Assembly: GCA_002329155.1 (NCBI GenBank) | Contig: DCXY01000019.1 | Location: forward strand, 507-64,506 | Length of the DNA stretch: 64,000 nucleotides | Direction: 5' to 3' | Source of the DNA: Stenotrophomonas sp. UBA2124 | GTDB lineage: Bacteria > Pseudomonadota > Gammaproteobacteria > Xanthomonadales > Xanthomonadaceae | Shown here: in pieces, positions 6,689-15,233 of the stretch | How the letters are laid out: the number at the start of each line of letters is the position of its first letter | Position numbering within the stretch: position 1 is the first letter of the stretch | Program-made: the position numbers and the translations under genes | The notes under the pieces: generated by a model | Database searches by the model: none | What the model was told of the DNA's origin: nothing | Seen by the model: only the letters and a program-made list of their open reading frames with translations

Positions 6689-8533
6689 TCAGTCCTGGCC
6701 GCCGCGCAGGCCGTCCACATCGAGGATCAGGGCCATGCGGCCATCACCGATGAGCGTGGCGCCGGCATAGCCGCGCAGGCCGCGCAGCGCACGCGGCAGT
6801 GGCTTGATCACCACCTCCTCGCGGCCACGCACCTGGTCCACCACCAGGCCGAAGCGGGCTTCGCCCACCTGCAGCACCACGATGGTCAGCAGTGTGGTGG
6901 GGGCAGGGGTGATGCCCAGCCATTGGCGCAGGTCGAGCAGGGCCAGGGTGTGGGTCTTGCGGTCGAACACCGGGCGCCCGTCGAACCAGCCCAGTGCGGT
7001 GGCTGGTGCGTGCAGCACCTCCATCACGCGTGCCAGCGGCAGGGCATAGACATCCTCACCGGCCTGCACCAGCAGCGTGGGCAGGATGGCCAGGGTGAGC
7101 GGCACGCGGATCATGAAGCGGCTGCCACGGCCCAGTTCGGACTGGATCTGGATCTGGCCGCTGAGCTCGCGGATGCGCGACTGCACCACGTCCATGCCGA
7201 CGCCGCGGCCGGAGATGTCGGTGACACTCTGCTTGGTCGAGAAACCGGGCAGGAACACCAGGTGCAGGCACTCCTCGCTGCTCAGGCGCGCAGCGGCCTC
7301 GGGGTCGAGCAGGCCCTTCTCGCGTGCCTTGGCGCGCAGCCGCTCGGGGTCGATGCCAGCGCCGTCGTCCTGCACTTCAATGCTGACGTAGTCGCCTTCC
7401 TGCTGCGCCGAAAGACGCACGCGGCCCATGCGCGGCTTGCCCTGTGCCTCGCGCAGTTCGGGCGTTTCCACGCCGTGGTCGATGGCGTTTCGCACCAGGT
7501 GCACCAGCGGGTCGGCCAGGGCTTCGACCAGGTTGCGGTCAAGCTCGGTGTCGGCGCCCACAAGTTCCAGGTCCACTTCCTTCTGCAGCGAGCGGGCCAC
7601 GTCGCGGGCAACCTTGGGGAAGCGCGAAAATACCTTGCCCACCGGCTGCATGCGGGTGCGCATCACCGCCGACTGCAGGCGTGCGGTGGCGATGTCCAGC
7701 GTGGAAACGGCGCGGTCCAGCTCCTCATCCTTCAGCCGGTGGCGCAGGGTCTTGAGCCGGTTGCGCGAGAGCACCAGCTCGCCGATCAGGTTGACGATGG
7801 CATCCAGCCGTTTGGTGTCCACGCGCACGGTGTGCTCGGGCTCGGCAGCCTTGGCCGGCGCTGGGCGCGGTGTGGCACGTGGCGCTGCCGGCGTAGGTGC
7901 CGGCGCAACGGCGGCTGGCGTTGCCACGTTGGGTGTGTGTGCACCAGGCGCGGCGCTGCCGTGCAGCTGGTCGAGCAGGGCCTCGAATTCGTCTTCGCCG
8001 ATGAGGTCGCTGGCTGCTGGCGGTGCGGTTGGCTTGGCACCGGGTGCGGCATCGCCGTGCAGGCTGTCGAGCAGGGCTTCAAACTCGTCCTCGCCGATCA
8101 GGTCACCGGCGTTGGCTGGCTGGCTGGCTGGCTTGTGCGGTGTGGGGGCGGGGGCGGTGCCCATGTCGAACTGCGCGATCAGCGCAGCCGGCGCGTGGCC
8201 GGGCTCGGTGCCGGAGGACACCGCGTCGAGCATGGCCTGCAGCCAGTCCAGCGACTGCTGGGCGGCATCGAAATGATGGGCAAGCATCTGCGCCTTGCCC
8301 GAGCGTGCCATGCCCAGTGCTTCTTCGGCGGCATGGCACAATTCCACCATCGGGGTGATGGCCAGGAAGCCGGCGCCGCCCTTGAGCGTATGGAAGCCAC
8401 GGAACACCGCGTTGAGCTGGTCGGCATCTTCCGGCGCCAGTTCCAGCGCCACCAGCTGCTCGCCCAGGCGGTCGAGGATTTCCTGTGCTTCGAGAATGAA
8501 GTCGGCAGCGATGTCGTCGGCAAAGGCGCTCAT
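6689..8533 (-). CDS. cheA: Main flagellar chemotaxis histidine kinase CheA
   Basis: 614 residues, co-transcribed with cheY and cheZ. P1 has the phospho-His48 in FHTLKGGAGFL. Between P1 and P3 there is no obvious P2 fold; instead an Ala/Pro-rich linker (about 125-240) carries two copies of DLIGEDEFEALLD at residues 144-160 and 176-192. P3 starts near VRVDTKRLDAIVNLIGELV. The kinase core has LVHLVRNAIDHG, DDGAGIDPE and GRGVGMDVV, and the CheW-like P5 ends in DVDGLRGG. It would phosphorylate CheY to control motor switching. Its linker is in the position of the LID region through which ParP binds CheA in Vibrio; that match is an inference. Confidence 0.95.
   Translation of the reverse strand: MSAFADDIAADFILEAQEILDRLGEQLVALELAPEDADQLNAVFRGFHTLKGGAGFLAITPMVELCHAAEEALGMARSGKAQMLAHHFDAAQQSLDWLQAMLDAVSSGTEPGHAPAALIAQFDMGTAPAPTPHKPASQPANAGDLIGEDEFEALLDSLHGDAAPGAKPTAPPAASDLIGEDEFEALLDQLHGSAAPGAHTPNVATPAAVAPAPTPAAPRATPRPAPAKAAEPEHTVRVDTKRLDAIVNLIGELVLSRNRLKTLRHRLKDEELDRAVSTLDIATARLQSAVMRTRMQPVGKVFSRFPKVARDVARSLQKEVDLELVGADTELDRNLVEALADPLVHLVRNAIDHGVETPELREAQGKPRMGRVRLSAQQEGDYVSIEVQDDGAGIDPERLRAKAREKGLLDPEAAARLSSEECLHLVFLPGFSTKQSVTDISGRGVGMDVVQSRIRELSGQIQIQSELGRGSRFMIRVPLTLAILPTLLVQAGEDVYALPLARVMEVLHAPATALGWFDGRPVFDRKTHTLALLDLRQWLGITPAPTTLLTIVVLQVGEARFGLVVDQVRGREEVVIKPLPRALRGLRGYAGATLIGDGRMALILDVDGLRGGQD
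7958..8104 (-). repeat. Two-copy acidic helix motif in the CheA linker
   Basis: The codons for DLIGEDEFEALLDSLHG and DLIGEDEFEALLDQLHG are repeated with a 32-residue period. The two 17-residue units differ at one residue, while the DNA differs at several third positions, which suggests selection on the peptide. Confidence 0.9.
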
Positions 8534-8536
8534 GGC

Positions 8537-9145
8537 TTACAGCCCCAGATCCGAAAGCAGGTCGTCGGCGTCGTGCTGGCTGACGGCATGGCGGTCCAGG
8601 CCATTGACGGCGGGGCCGGCCAGGCTGGTGCGGCGTGCATCGTCTTCCGGTGGCGGCAGCCCCAGTGCCCCGAAACCTTCATGTACGCGGCGTACGATGC
8701 CCACCACGCGGCGGATGATCTGCCCGGTGAGGTCCTGGTAGCTCTGGGTCAGTGCCACCTCGGTGAGGTTGTGGCGCAGCTGGTCCAGCACCTGGTCCTG
8801 GTCCGGCTGCAGGCCCTGGCTGCGCAGCTGTTCGGTGAGTGCGCGGCATTCTTCGGCCAGGTCCAAAGTACGGTGCGTGGCGCGCTCTGTCATGCTGACC
8901 ACGTGATCCAGGCGCGCGCAGGCATCGTCCAGCTCGCCGGCATCGGACGGCAGCTGCGGCAGTTCGCCCAGTGCCTGGCCAAGTTCGCGGGCCAGGCGGC
9001 CAAGGCCGGCCATCATCGGCTGCGTGCGCAGCGCCGCCAGTGCGTCTATCTCACGCCGCAGCCCGGCTTCATCGCCGCTTTCCAGCGCGGCCAGTGCATC
9101 CTGCAGGCGCTGTACCAGCGCGGTTTTCTCGGTCACGGTCTGCAT
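8537..9145 (-). CDS. cheZ: CheY-P phosphatase CheZ
   Basis: 202 residues. A long helical body is followed by the catalytic segment SYQDLTGQIIRRVVGIV, with the Asp and Gln used for dephosphorylating CheY-P, then a linker and a C-terminal CheY-tethering helix QHDADDLLSDLGL that resembles the end of the Escherichia coli protein. The ATG overlaps the cheY stop (TGATG), so the pair is coupled. It ends the excitation signal by removing phosphate from CheY, probably at the array or pole. Confidence 0.93.
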   Translation of the reverse strand: MQTVTEKTALVQRLQDALAALESGDEAGLRREIDALAALRTQPMMAGLGRLARELGQALGELPQLPSDAGELDDACARLDHVVSMTERATHRTLDLAEECRALTEQLRSQGLQPDQDQVLDQLRHNLTEVALTQSYQDLTGQIIRRVVGIVRRVHEGFGALGLPPPEDDARRTSLAGPAVNGLDRHAVSQHDADDLLSDLGL

Positions 9146-9537
9146 CAGGCGCTCGCTGCAAGTCGTTCAAAGATCTTGCCGAGCTTTTCCTCCAGCGTCT
9201 GTGCGGTAAACGGCTTGATGATGTAGCCGTTTACCCCGCACTGTGCGGCCTCGATGATCTGCTCGCGCTTGGCCTCGGCGGTGACCATCAGTACCGGCAG
9301 GGTCTTGAGCTTGGCATCGGCGCGGATGGCACGCAGCAGGTCGATGCCGGTCATCACCGGCATGTTCCAGTCGGTGACCACGAAATCGAACGACTGGCTC
9401 TGCAGCAGGGCCAGTGCGGCGTGCCCGTCCTCGGCTTCGGCGGTGTTGGTGAAGCCGAGGTCGCCGAGCAGGTTCTTGACGATGCGACGCATGGTCGAAA
9501 AATCGTCAACGATCAGGATCCGCATGTTCTTGTTCAA
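9145..9537 (-). CDS. cheY: Chemotaxis response regulator CheY
   Basis: 130 residues. D11/D12, phospho-acceptor D56 in VVTDWNMPVMTG, the Thr of MVTAEAKRE and the Lys of IIKPF are all present. Phospho-CheY binds the N-terminus of FliM and changes rotation. The start is taken as TTG at 9537 because GAGGA lies 7 nt upstream; an ATG four codons later (9525) has no ribosome site at a normal distance. It follows fliA by 13 bp and leads cheZ and cheA. Confidence 0.94.
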   Translation of the reverse strand: MNKNMRILIVDDFSTMRRIVKNLLGDLGFTNTAEAEDGHAALALLQSQSFDFVVTDWNMPVMTGIDLLRAIRADAKLKTLPVLMVTAEAKREQIIEAAQCGVNGYIIKPFTAQTLEEKLGKIFERLAASA

Positions 9538-9550
9538 AAGGTATTCCTCT

Positions 9551-10297
9551 TCATGGTTCCTCGAGGCCGGCGTCGGCCGCCTCGAAAATCTTCAGCCGGC
9601 CACGCAGGCGCAGCATGGCCTGGCCGTGGATCTGGCAGACCCGCGACTCGCTGACGCCGAGTACGGCGCCGATTTCCTTCAGGTTCAATTCCTGCTCGTA
9701 GTACAGCGACAGCACCAGCTGTTCGCGCTCGGGCAGCAGGCCGATGGCCTTGCCCAATTCGGCGCCGAACTGGCTGCGTTCCAGCATCTGCTGTGGGGTG
9801 GGGCCACCGCTGGCCGGGGTGTCCAATTCGCCCTGGTCCTCGATGCGCGACTCCAGGCTGAGCACCTGTCCACGCGAGGCATCCTCGACCAGCCGCAGAT
9901 ACTCGGGCAGCGGCATCTCCATGGCTTCAGCCACTTCGGTGGCGCTGGCGGCGCGGCCGCTGGCCTGTTCCAGGCGGCGGATGGTGGCGGCGGCATCGCG
10001 TGCGCGGCGGTGTACCGAACGTGGTACCCAGTCGCCACGGCGGATTTCGTCGATCATCGAGCCGCGGATGCGGATGGAGGCGTAGGTTTCAAACGAGGCA
10101 CCCTGTTCGGCATCGTAGCTGCGCGAGGCCTCGATAAGCCCCATCATGCCGGCCTGGATGAGGTCGTCGATTTCCACGCTGGCCGGCAGGCGCGCGGCCA
10201 GGTGGTGGGCGATGCGTCGCACCAGGTCCGAATGCCGGGTGATGCATTCGTTGGCCGCGTTGCGTTGTACTTCACGGTACTGGGCGGTGGCGTTCAT
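9551..10297 (-). CDS. fliA: Flagellar sigma factor FliA (sigma-28)
   Basis: 248 residues. Region 2 contains IDDLIQAGMMGLIEASRSYD and the promoter-melting part FETYASIRIRGSMIDEIR; region 4 contains LNLKEIGAVLGVSESRVCQI. It directs transcription of late genes, in this window flagellins 1-3 and flgM, whose upstream sites fit its consensus. FlgM (56150-56452) is its anti-sigma factor. The start overlaps the fleN stop by 4 bp, so flhF-fleN-fliA-cheYZ form one leftward run. Confidence 0.96.
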   Translation of the reverse strand: MNATAQYREVQRNAANECITRHSDLVRRIAHHLAARLPASVEIDDLIQAGMMGLIEASRSYDAEQGASFETYASIRIRGSMIDEIRRGDWVPRSVHRRARDAAATIRRLEQASGRAASATEVAEAMEMPLPEYLRLVEDASRGQVLSLESRIEDQGELDTPASGGPTPQQMLERSQFGAELGKAIGLLPEREQLVLSLYYEQELNLKEIGAVLGVSESRVCQIHGQAMLRLRGRLKIFEAADAGLEEP

Positions 10298-11178
10298 GCG
10301 CTCACCTTCTGCTGGATGATGCGCTCCAGGAAGAACTCCACACCACCGCGCGGCGCGGTGGGCGCCTGCCAGCGTGCGGTGCGGCGGGCAATCTCGCTGA
10401 TGGCCATGGCCGCCGGGGCGGAGGGGTAGAGCTTGACCACCGGCTGCTGGCGCTGCACCGACAGGCGCAGCCAGTCGTCCTGCGGCACGCAGCCCAGGTA
10501 GTTGAGCGAGACGTCGGTCAGGAACTTCTCGCAGACGCGCACCAGCTTTTCGTACAGGTTGCGGCCCTCGGCCGGGTCGCGGGCCATGTTGGCCACCACC
10601 TGGATGCGGTCCACGCCGCGCTCGCGCGAGAGCACCTTGATCAGGGCGTAGGCATCGGTGATGGAGGCCGGCTCGTCGCAGACCACCACCACGGTGTCCT
10701 GGGCCGCCTGACAGAAGGTCAACACGCTGTCGGTGATGCCGGCGGCGGTGTCGATGATCATGACGTCGAGGTCGCGTTCCAGTTCGGAGAACACGTTTAC
10801 CAGACCCACATGTTCGGCCGGTTGCAGCTCAGCCATATGCCGGCGCCCGGACGCGGCCGGCACCACCAGCACGCCGTTGGGGCCTTCGACGATCACCTCG
10901 TCCAGCGTGCAGCGGCCGCTGACCAGGTCGGCCAGGGTGTGCTTGGGCTGCAGGCCCAGCACCACGTCGATGTTGGCCAGGCCCAGGTCGGCGTCCAGCA
11001 GCAGCGTGCGCTTGCCCATGCCGGCCAGCGCCACGGCCAGGTTGGCCGAGACATTGGTCTTGCCCACGCCGCCCTTGCCGCCGGTCACGGCGATGGTGCG
11101 CACCGGGCCGGCCGGTTCGCGGCGGGTGGCCGACAGTGGGTAGGTATTGGTCAGTTTGGCGTACTCACGCGACTGCAT
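10294..11178 (-). CDS. fleN: Flagellar number regulator FleN (FlhG), MinD-like ATPase
   Basis: 294 residues. The deviant Walker A GGKGGVGKTNVSANLAVAL, the switch-type DADLGLANIDVVLGL and MIIDTAAGI are present; the C-terminal part would hold the membrane-binding helix. In polar flagellates FleN restrains FleQ activity and works with FlhF to fix flagellar number and place. The N-terminal MQSREYAKLTNTYPL segment resembles the DQAxxLR-like activator helix region of this family only loosely. Coding overlaps the end of flhF by 14 bp. Confidence 0.95.
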   Translation of the reverse strand: MQSREYAKLTNTYPLSATRREPAGPVRTIAVTGGKGGVGKTNVSANLAVALAGMGKRTLLLDADLGLANIDVVLGLQPKHTLADLVSGRCTLDEVIVEGPNGVLVVPAASGRRHMAELQPAEHVGLVNVFSELERDLDVMIIDTAAGITDSVLTFCQAAQDTVVVVCDEPASITDAYALIKVLSRERGVDRIQVVANMARDPAEGRNLYEKLVRVCEKFLTDVSLNYLGCVPQDDWLRLSVQRQQPVVKLYPSAPAAMAISEIARRTARWQAPTAPRGGVEFFLERIIQQKVSA

Positions 11179-12985
11179 GGTTCAGCTCCGGGTTGCAGGG
11201 CATATCGGCCGCGCGGCGCAAATCTTCAAGGCGAAGCACGAGATTGGCGGCAGAGGCCCGGTACAGGTCTTCCGGCACGTCCTGGCCGTCGGTCACCCAG
11301 GTGATGGGCAGCTTGTGGTCAACGGCCACCGACAGGGCCGAACCGAAGCGGCCGGTTTCATCCAGCTTGGTCAGCACCACGCCCTGCGGGTTGGCGGCGC
11401 TGAAGCGGCGCACCACCTCGTCCATGTCCTGGAAGGAGGTGTTGGCCGGCAGCACCAGCAGGGTGCGGATCTGGCCGGCGGCGCGCAGCCACTGCAGCTG
11501 GGCGGCGAGGGCGCGGTCGCGCTGGCCCAGGCCGGCGGTGTCGATCAGCACCAGCTTGTAGTCGGCCAGGCGGGCCAGCAGCTGGGTGAGGTTGGTGCCG
11601 CTGTTGGCCTCGTGCACGGCGATGCCCAGCTGGCGGCCGAAACCATACAGCTGCTCGCGCGCGCCGATGCGCTGGGTGTCGGTGGTGACCAGGGCCACGT
11701 CGCGCGGGGCGTGGGCCTCGGCAAAGCGCGAGGCCAGCTTGGCGATGGTGGTGGTCTTGCCGGCCCCGGTGGGGCCGACCAGGGCGATGACGCCACCGGT
11801 TTCGATGGGGTCCACCGGGGCGATGGGCAGCTTGCGCGAGATCAGGCCGAGCATCAGGCCGCGTGCGCGGCTGGGTTCGGCGTCGGCGGGGATCTGGATG
11901 GCCACGTCGCGGGCAAGGCCGGCATCAAAGCCGTATTCGTCCATCAGGTCCAGCGCGGTGGCGCGCACGGCGCAGCCACGCAGGCGCTCGTCGGTGAATC
12001 GCTGCATCTCGCGTTCAATCAGCTGACGCATGCCGGCCATTTCCTGGCGCAGCTGGCTGAGCTGCTCGTCGTCGCGGCGGCTTGCCACCACACTCAGCGG
12101 TGTGGCGTCCTCGCGGGCAGGGCGCACCGGCTCGGCTGCGACGGTTGCCGGAGCAGGTGCATGTGCAACGGGCTGTGCGACGGTTGCGGTTACGGCATGT
12201 TGTTCGACCACCGGGTTGAACACCGGTGCCTGCATGGCCGGTGCCGACGGCGGGGTTTGAACCATGGCGACTGGTGCGGGGATGCTGGCCGGTGCTGGCG
12301 GCAGCTCGGCTTCCACGCTGGCCGGCGCGGCATGCGCCGCTGCGATGCCGGTGGGTGCCGGGCCGATCACGAAGTGGGCGCGCTGCGGTTCCATCGACGG
12401 CTGCATGTCGGTGAACGCAGCCTGCGGGATCATCGGTGCCGGTGCCGGTGCCGGTGCCGGTGCGGTGGCGGGCATGCTGCCGGCGGGACGGAAAGCCGGC
12501 ACCACCGGCGGCTCATCCGCGCTTGCCGGCAGGGTGGCGTAATGCTGTTGCGGCACCGCCATGGCCGGCGCCGCGCTCTCCGGCGCGCTGGAGGCGCGCT
12601 TGAGCAGGGACGCGAAGCGGCTGGGCGGGCTCAGCTCGATGCTGCTGTCGATGGAGCGGCCGGTGGCGCCTACCGCCGAGCGTGCCAGTGCGGCCACGGC
12701 CGATGTGGTTGCTGTTACCGGGGCCGGCTCCGGCGACTTGCGGCGGGTAACGGCGGCCATGATGGCCTCGGCGGCGCTGCGCGGCTTGGGCGCGGCCGGC
12801 GGTGCCGGGCGCGAGGCTTCCAGCGCCTGCTGCATGGCGCTCTCGTCGTAGTGTGCGGCTGCGACGATCTCCACACCGTCCTCGATGCGGCGGTTGGAAA
12901 GAATGACCGCATCCGGGCCGTGTTCCTTGCGCACCTGGTTCATGGCACTGCGCATGTCGGCGGCAACGAAGCGTTTGATCTTCAT
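11165..12985 (-). CDS. flhF: Polar flagellar placement GTPase FlhF
   Basis: About 606 residues. The conserved beginning MKIKRFVAADM and VRKEHGPDAVILSNR (B domain) is followed by a long Ala/Pro-rich middle and a C-terminal SRP-type GTPase with GPTGAGKTTTIAKLA, TTDTQRIGAREQL, IDTAGLGQRD and LTKLDE. FlhF recruits the first flagellar components to the pole and is opposed by FleN. An in-frame extension to 13120 exists, but FlhF proteins start at MKIKRF, so I use 12985 although its ribosome site is weak. The linker contains a hexanucleotide repeat that encodes Ala-Pro steps. Confidence 0.93.
   Translation of the reverse strand: MKIKRFVAADMRSAMNQVRKEHGPDAVILSNRRIEDGVEIVAAAHYDESAMQQALEASRPAPPAAPKPRSAAEAIMAAVTRRKSPEPAPVTATTSAVAALARSAVGATGRSIDSSIELSPPSRFASLLKRASSAPESAAPAMAVPQQHYATLPASADEPPVVPAFRPAGSMPATAPAPAPAPAPMIPQAAFTDMQPSMEPQRAHFVIGPAPTGIAAAHAAPASVEAELPPAPASIPAPVAMVQTPPSAPAMQAPVFNPVVEQHAVTATVAQPVAHAPAPATVAAEPVRPAREDATPLSVVASRRDDEQLSQLRQEMAGMRQLIEREMQRFTDERLRGCAVRATALDLMDEYGFDAGLARDVAIQIPADAEPSRARGLMLGLISRKLPIAPVDPIETGGVIALVGPTGAGKTTTIAKLASRFAEAHAPRDVALVTTDTQRIGAREQLYGFGRQLGIAVHEANSGTNLTQLLARLADYKLVLIDTAGLGQRDRALAAQLQWLRAAGQIRTLLVLPANTSFQDMDEVVRRFSAANPQGVVLTKLDETGRFGSALSVAVDHKLPITWVTDGQDVPEDLYRASAANLVLRLEDLRRAADMPCNPELNHAVA
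12435..12464 (-). repeat. GGTGCC hexanucleotide microsatellite in flhF
   Basis: Four perfect GGTGCC units plus a fifth GGTGCG unit in a row, in frame, giving Ala-Pro repeats in the linker of FlhF. A change of whole units would lengthen or shorten the linker without breaking the frame. Confidence 0.85.
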
Positions 12986-13080
12986 GTTCTGGTACCGGGC
13001 ATGGGGCTGCGCGGCGGGAGTGGCGTTGGCGATGTCGAACATGGCGATGCGTGCTCCTGCGGACGCGGTTGTTGCGGGGT

Positions 13081-13112
13081 GGCGGTGGTGACTGGTTTCC
13101 GTCACCGCCGCC
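13081..13112 (-). other. Strong hairpin between flhA and flhF
   Basis: GGCGGTGGTGAC at 13081 and GTCACCGCCGCC at 13101 can pair over 11 of 12 positions with an 8-nt loop. It lies in the 142-bp space between the flhA stop and the flhF start. No U-tract follows on the transcribed strand, so it is not a classical terminator; it could be an attenuator or mRNA-stabilising structure. Confidence 0.6.
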
Positions 13113-13127
13113 GCTTTCATGGCTGGC

Positions 13128-15233
13128 TCAGCTGATCGTGCCGACCAGCTTCAAACGTTTGTCTTCCGGTACCTCGCTGTAGGCCAGGACCGACAGCGAG
13201 GGAACGCTGTGGCGGACCAGGCGCGCCAGCGCGGCGCGGACCGGCGCCGGTACCAGCACCACTGCCGGTTCGTTGCGTGCCTCCTGCTTGCCCACACAAT
13301 CGGCAAGACTCTGATGGAGGCGTTCGGCCAGACCGGGTTCCAGTGCGGCACCATTGCCTTGGGTGGACTCCTGCAAGACCCGTTCCAGTTGCGGGTTGAG
13401 GGTGAACACCGGCAGCTCCGGCGACATGCCGGCGATTTCCTGCACGATGAAACGGCCCAGCGCATTGCGAACCGCGGCGGTGAGTGCGGCCGGGTCCTGG
13501 GTGACGGCGGCGGTTTCCACCAGCGCCTCGGCGATCTTGCGCAGCTGGCGGATGGGGATGCGCTCGACCAGCAGGTTCTGCAGCACGCGCGAGACGGTGG
13601 ACAGCGGCAATGCCTTGGGCGAAAGGTCTTCGGCCAGCTTGGGCGCGCTCTTGGCCAGGGTGGCCAGTAGTTGCTGGACTTCCTCGTGGCCGAGCAGCTC
13701 GGGTGCGTGCTCGCGGATGAGGTGCGACAGGTGCGTGGCCACCACGGTGGACGGATCAACCACGGTGTAGCCCAGCGATTCGGCATGGGCACGCTGGTGG
13801 CTCTGAATCCAGGTGGCGTCCAGGCCGAAGGCCGGGTCCTTGCCGGCAATGCCGTCCAGCTTGTCCATGGCGCTGCCCGGGTCCAGTGCCAGCTCGCGGT
13901 CCGGGTGGATGTCGGCGGTGGCCACCGGCACGCCATGGATCAGCAGGCGATAGGCGGTGGCAGGCAGCTCCAGGTTGTCGCGGATGTGCACCGGCGGGAT
14001 CAGGAAGCCCAGGTCCTGGGTGAGCTTGCGGCGCACGCCCTTGATACGCGCCATCAGTTCGCCACCCTGGCTCTTGTCCACCAGTGGAATCAGCCGGTAG
14101 CCCACTTCCAGGCCCAACGGGTCCACCGGGCGCAGCTCGTCCCAGCTCAGCTCGGCCATCGGCGAGGGCGCGCTGGGCGAAAGCCCGGCCAGTGCGGTGT
14201 CGTCGTTGCCGGCGCTGGCCGCCTGCCTGCTGGCGTTTGCCTGTTCGCGCTTCCACAGCTTCCAGGCAAGGAAGCCAAGAATGGCGGCCAGACTCAGGAA
14301 GGCCAGGTTCGGCATGCCCGGCACCAGCCCGACCAGGCCGATGATGCCGGCGGCAATGGCCAGTGCACGGTACTGGCCGAACACCTGGCCCATCATGGCC
14401 TCGCTCATGTCCTGGGCCCGCGAGGCGCGGGTGACCAGCATGGCCACGGCACTGGACACCAGCAGCGCAGGCAGCTGCGCCACCAGGCCGTCGCCGATGG
14501 AGAGCAGGGTGTAGGTGGCCGCGGCGTCGCCGAAGGCCATGTCATGCTGCAGCACGCCCACGGCCAGGCCGCCGAGCATGTTGATGAACAGGATCAGGAT
14601 GCCGGCGATGGCGTCGCCACGGATGAACTTGCTGGCACCGTCCATCGCGCCGTAGAAGTCGGCTTCCTCGCGTACTTCCTCGCGACGCAGCTTGGCTTCC
14701 TCGCGCGTCAACAAGCCGGCGTTGAGGTCGGCGTCAATGGCCATCTGCTTGCCGGGCATGGCGTCAAGAATGAAGCGCGCGGTCACTTCCGACACGCGCC
14801 CGGCACCCTTGGTGATGACCACGAAGTTGATGATGGTCAGGATGGCGAACACCACGATGCCAACCGCGTAGTTGCCACCAATGACGAACTCGCCGAATGC
14901 GGCGATGACCTTGCCGGCAGCGTCGTGGCCGTCCTGGCCGTTGAGCAGGATCACACGCGTGGAGGCCACGTTCAGGGCCAGCCGCAGCATGGTGGTGATG
15001 AGCAGCACGATGGGAAAGATGGTGAAGTCCAGCGGGCGCTTCACGTAGACCACGGCCAGCAGCACCATCAGCGAGATGGCGATGTTGAACGAGAACAGGG
15101 CATCGAGCACCGGCGCGGCCAACGGCACCACCACCATGGCCAGCAGCGCCAGCACGATAAGCGGGGCGCCAAGACCATGGCGCAGCATGTCCAGCACGCG
15201 GCGGGCGGACATGCCCGAAGCGGCGGTACTCAT
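13128..15233 (-). CDS. flhA: Flagellar export gate protein FlhA
   Basis: 701 residues, normal length. The N-terminal half has about eight membrane helices (LIVLALLAMVVVPLAAPVL, ISLMVLLAVVYV and more) with the conserved FHIPEP-family stretch PIVLLITTMLRLALNVASTR; the C-terminal half is the cytosolic ring that docks chaperone-substrate complexes (LGLEVGYRLIPLVD, AELLGHEEVQQLL-like part). It converts proton-motive force to protein export together with FlhB and FliPQR. The ATG overlaps the flhB stop by 4 bp. Confidence 0.97.
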   Translation of the reverse strand: MSTAASGMSARRVLDMLRHGLGAPLIVLALLAMVVVPLAAPVLDALFSFNIAISLMVLLAVVYVKRPLDFTIFPIVLLITTMLRLALNVASTRVILLNGQDGHDAAGKVIAAFGEFVIGGNYAVGIVVFAILTIINFVVITKGAGRVSEVTARFILDAMPGKQMAIDADLNAGLLTREEAKLRREEVREEADFYGAMDGASKFIRGDAIAGILILFINMLGGLAVGVLQHDMAFGDAAATYTLLSIGDGLVAQLPALLVSSAVAMLVTRASRAQDMSEAMMGQVFGQYRALAIAAGIIGLVGLVPGMPNLAFLSLAAILGFLAWKLWKREQANASRQAASAGNDDTALAGLSPSAPSPMAELSWDELRPVDPLGLEVGYRLIPLVDKSQGGELMARIKGVRRKLTQDLGFLIPPVHIRDNLELPATAYRLLIHGVPVATADIHPDRELALDPGSAMDKLDGIAGKDPAFGLDATWIQSHQRAHAESLGYTVVDPSTVVATHLSHLIREHAPELLGHEEVQQLLATLAKSAPKLAEDLSPKALPLSTVSRVLQNLLVERIPIRQLRKIAEALVETAAVTQDPAALTAAVRNALGRFIVQEIAGMSPELPVFTLNPQLERVLQESTQGNGAALEPGLAERLHQSLADCVGKQEARNEPAVVLVPAPVRAALARLVRHSVPSLSVLAYSEVPEDKRLKLVGTIS

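Noticed and set aside
6923..9226. Long plus-strand open frame (767 codons) opposite cheA and cheZ
   Set aside because: It spans three real minus-strand genes and their junctions, which a true gene would not do; no family motif.
10294..11178. FleN read as a chromosome-partition ParA
   Set aside because: Coupling to flhF and fliA and the MinD-type sequence identify FleN; no parB or parS-like site is near. The ParC-like gene was checked in the same way and fits the chemotaxis type.
12435..12464. Possible CRISPR-like or tandem repeat array
   Set aside because: The units are 6 bp, contiguous and in frame within flhF; there are no spacers. No CRISPR array was seen in the window.
12986..13120. N-terminal extension of FlhF by 45 residues
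   Set aside because: The added part is His/Ala-rich without conservation and runs through the intergenic hairpin; FlhF proteins start with MKIKRF.
11147..13135. Plus-strand open frame opposite flhF
   Set aside because: Antisense shadow rich in Gly, Arg and His with no recognisable domain.
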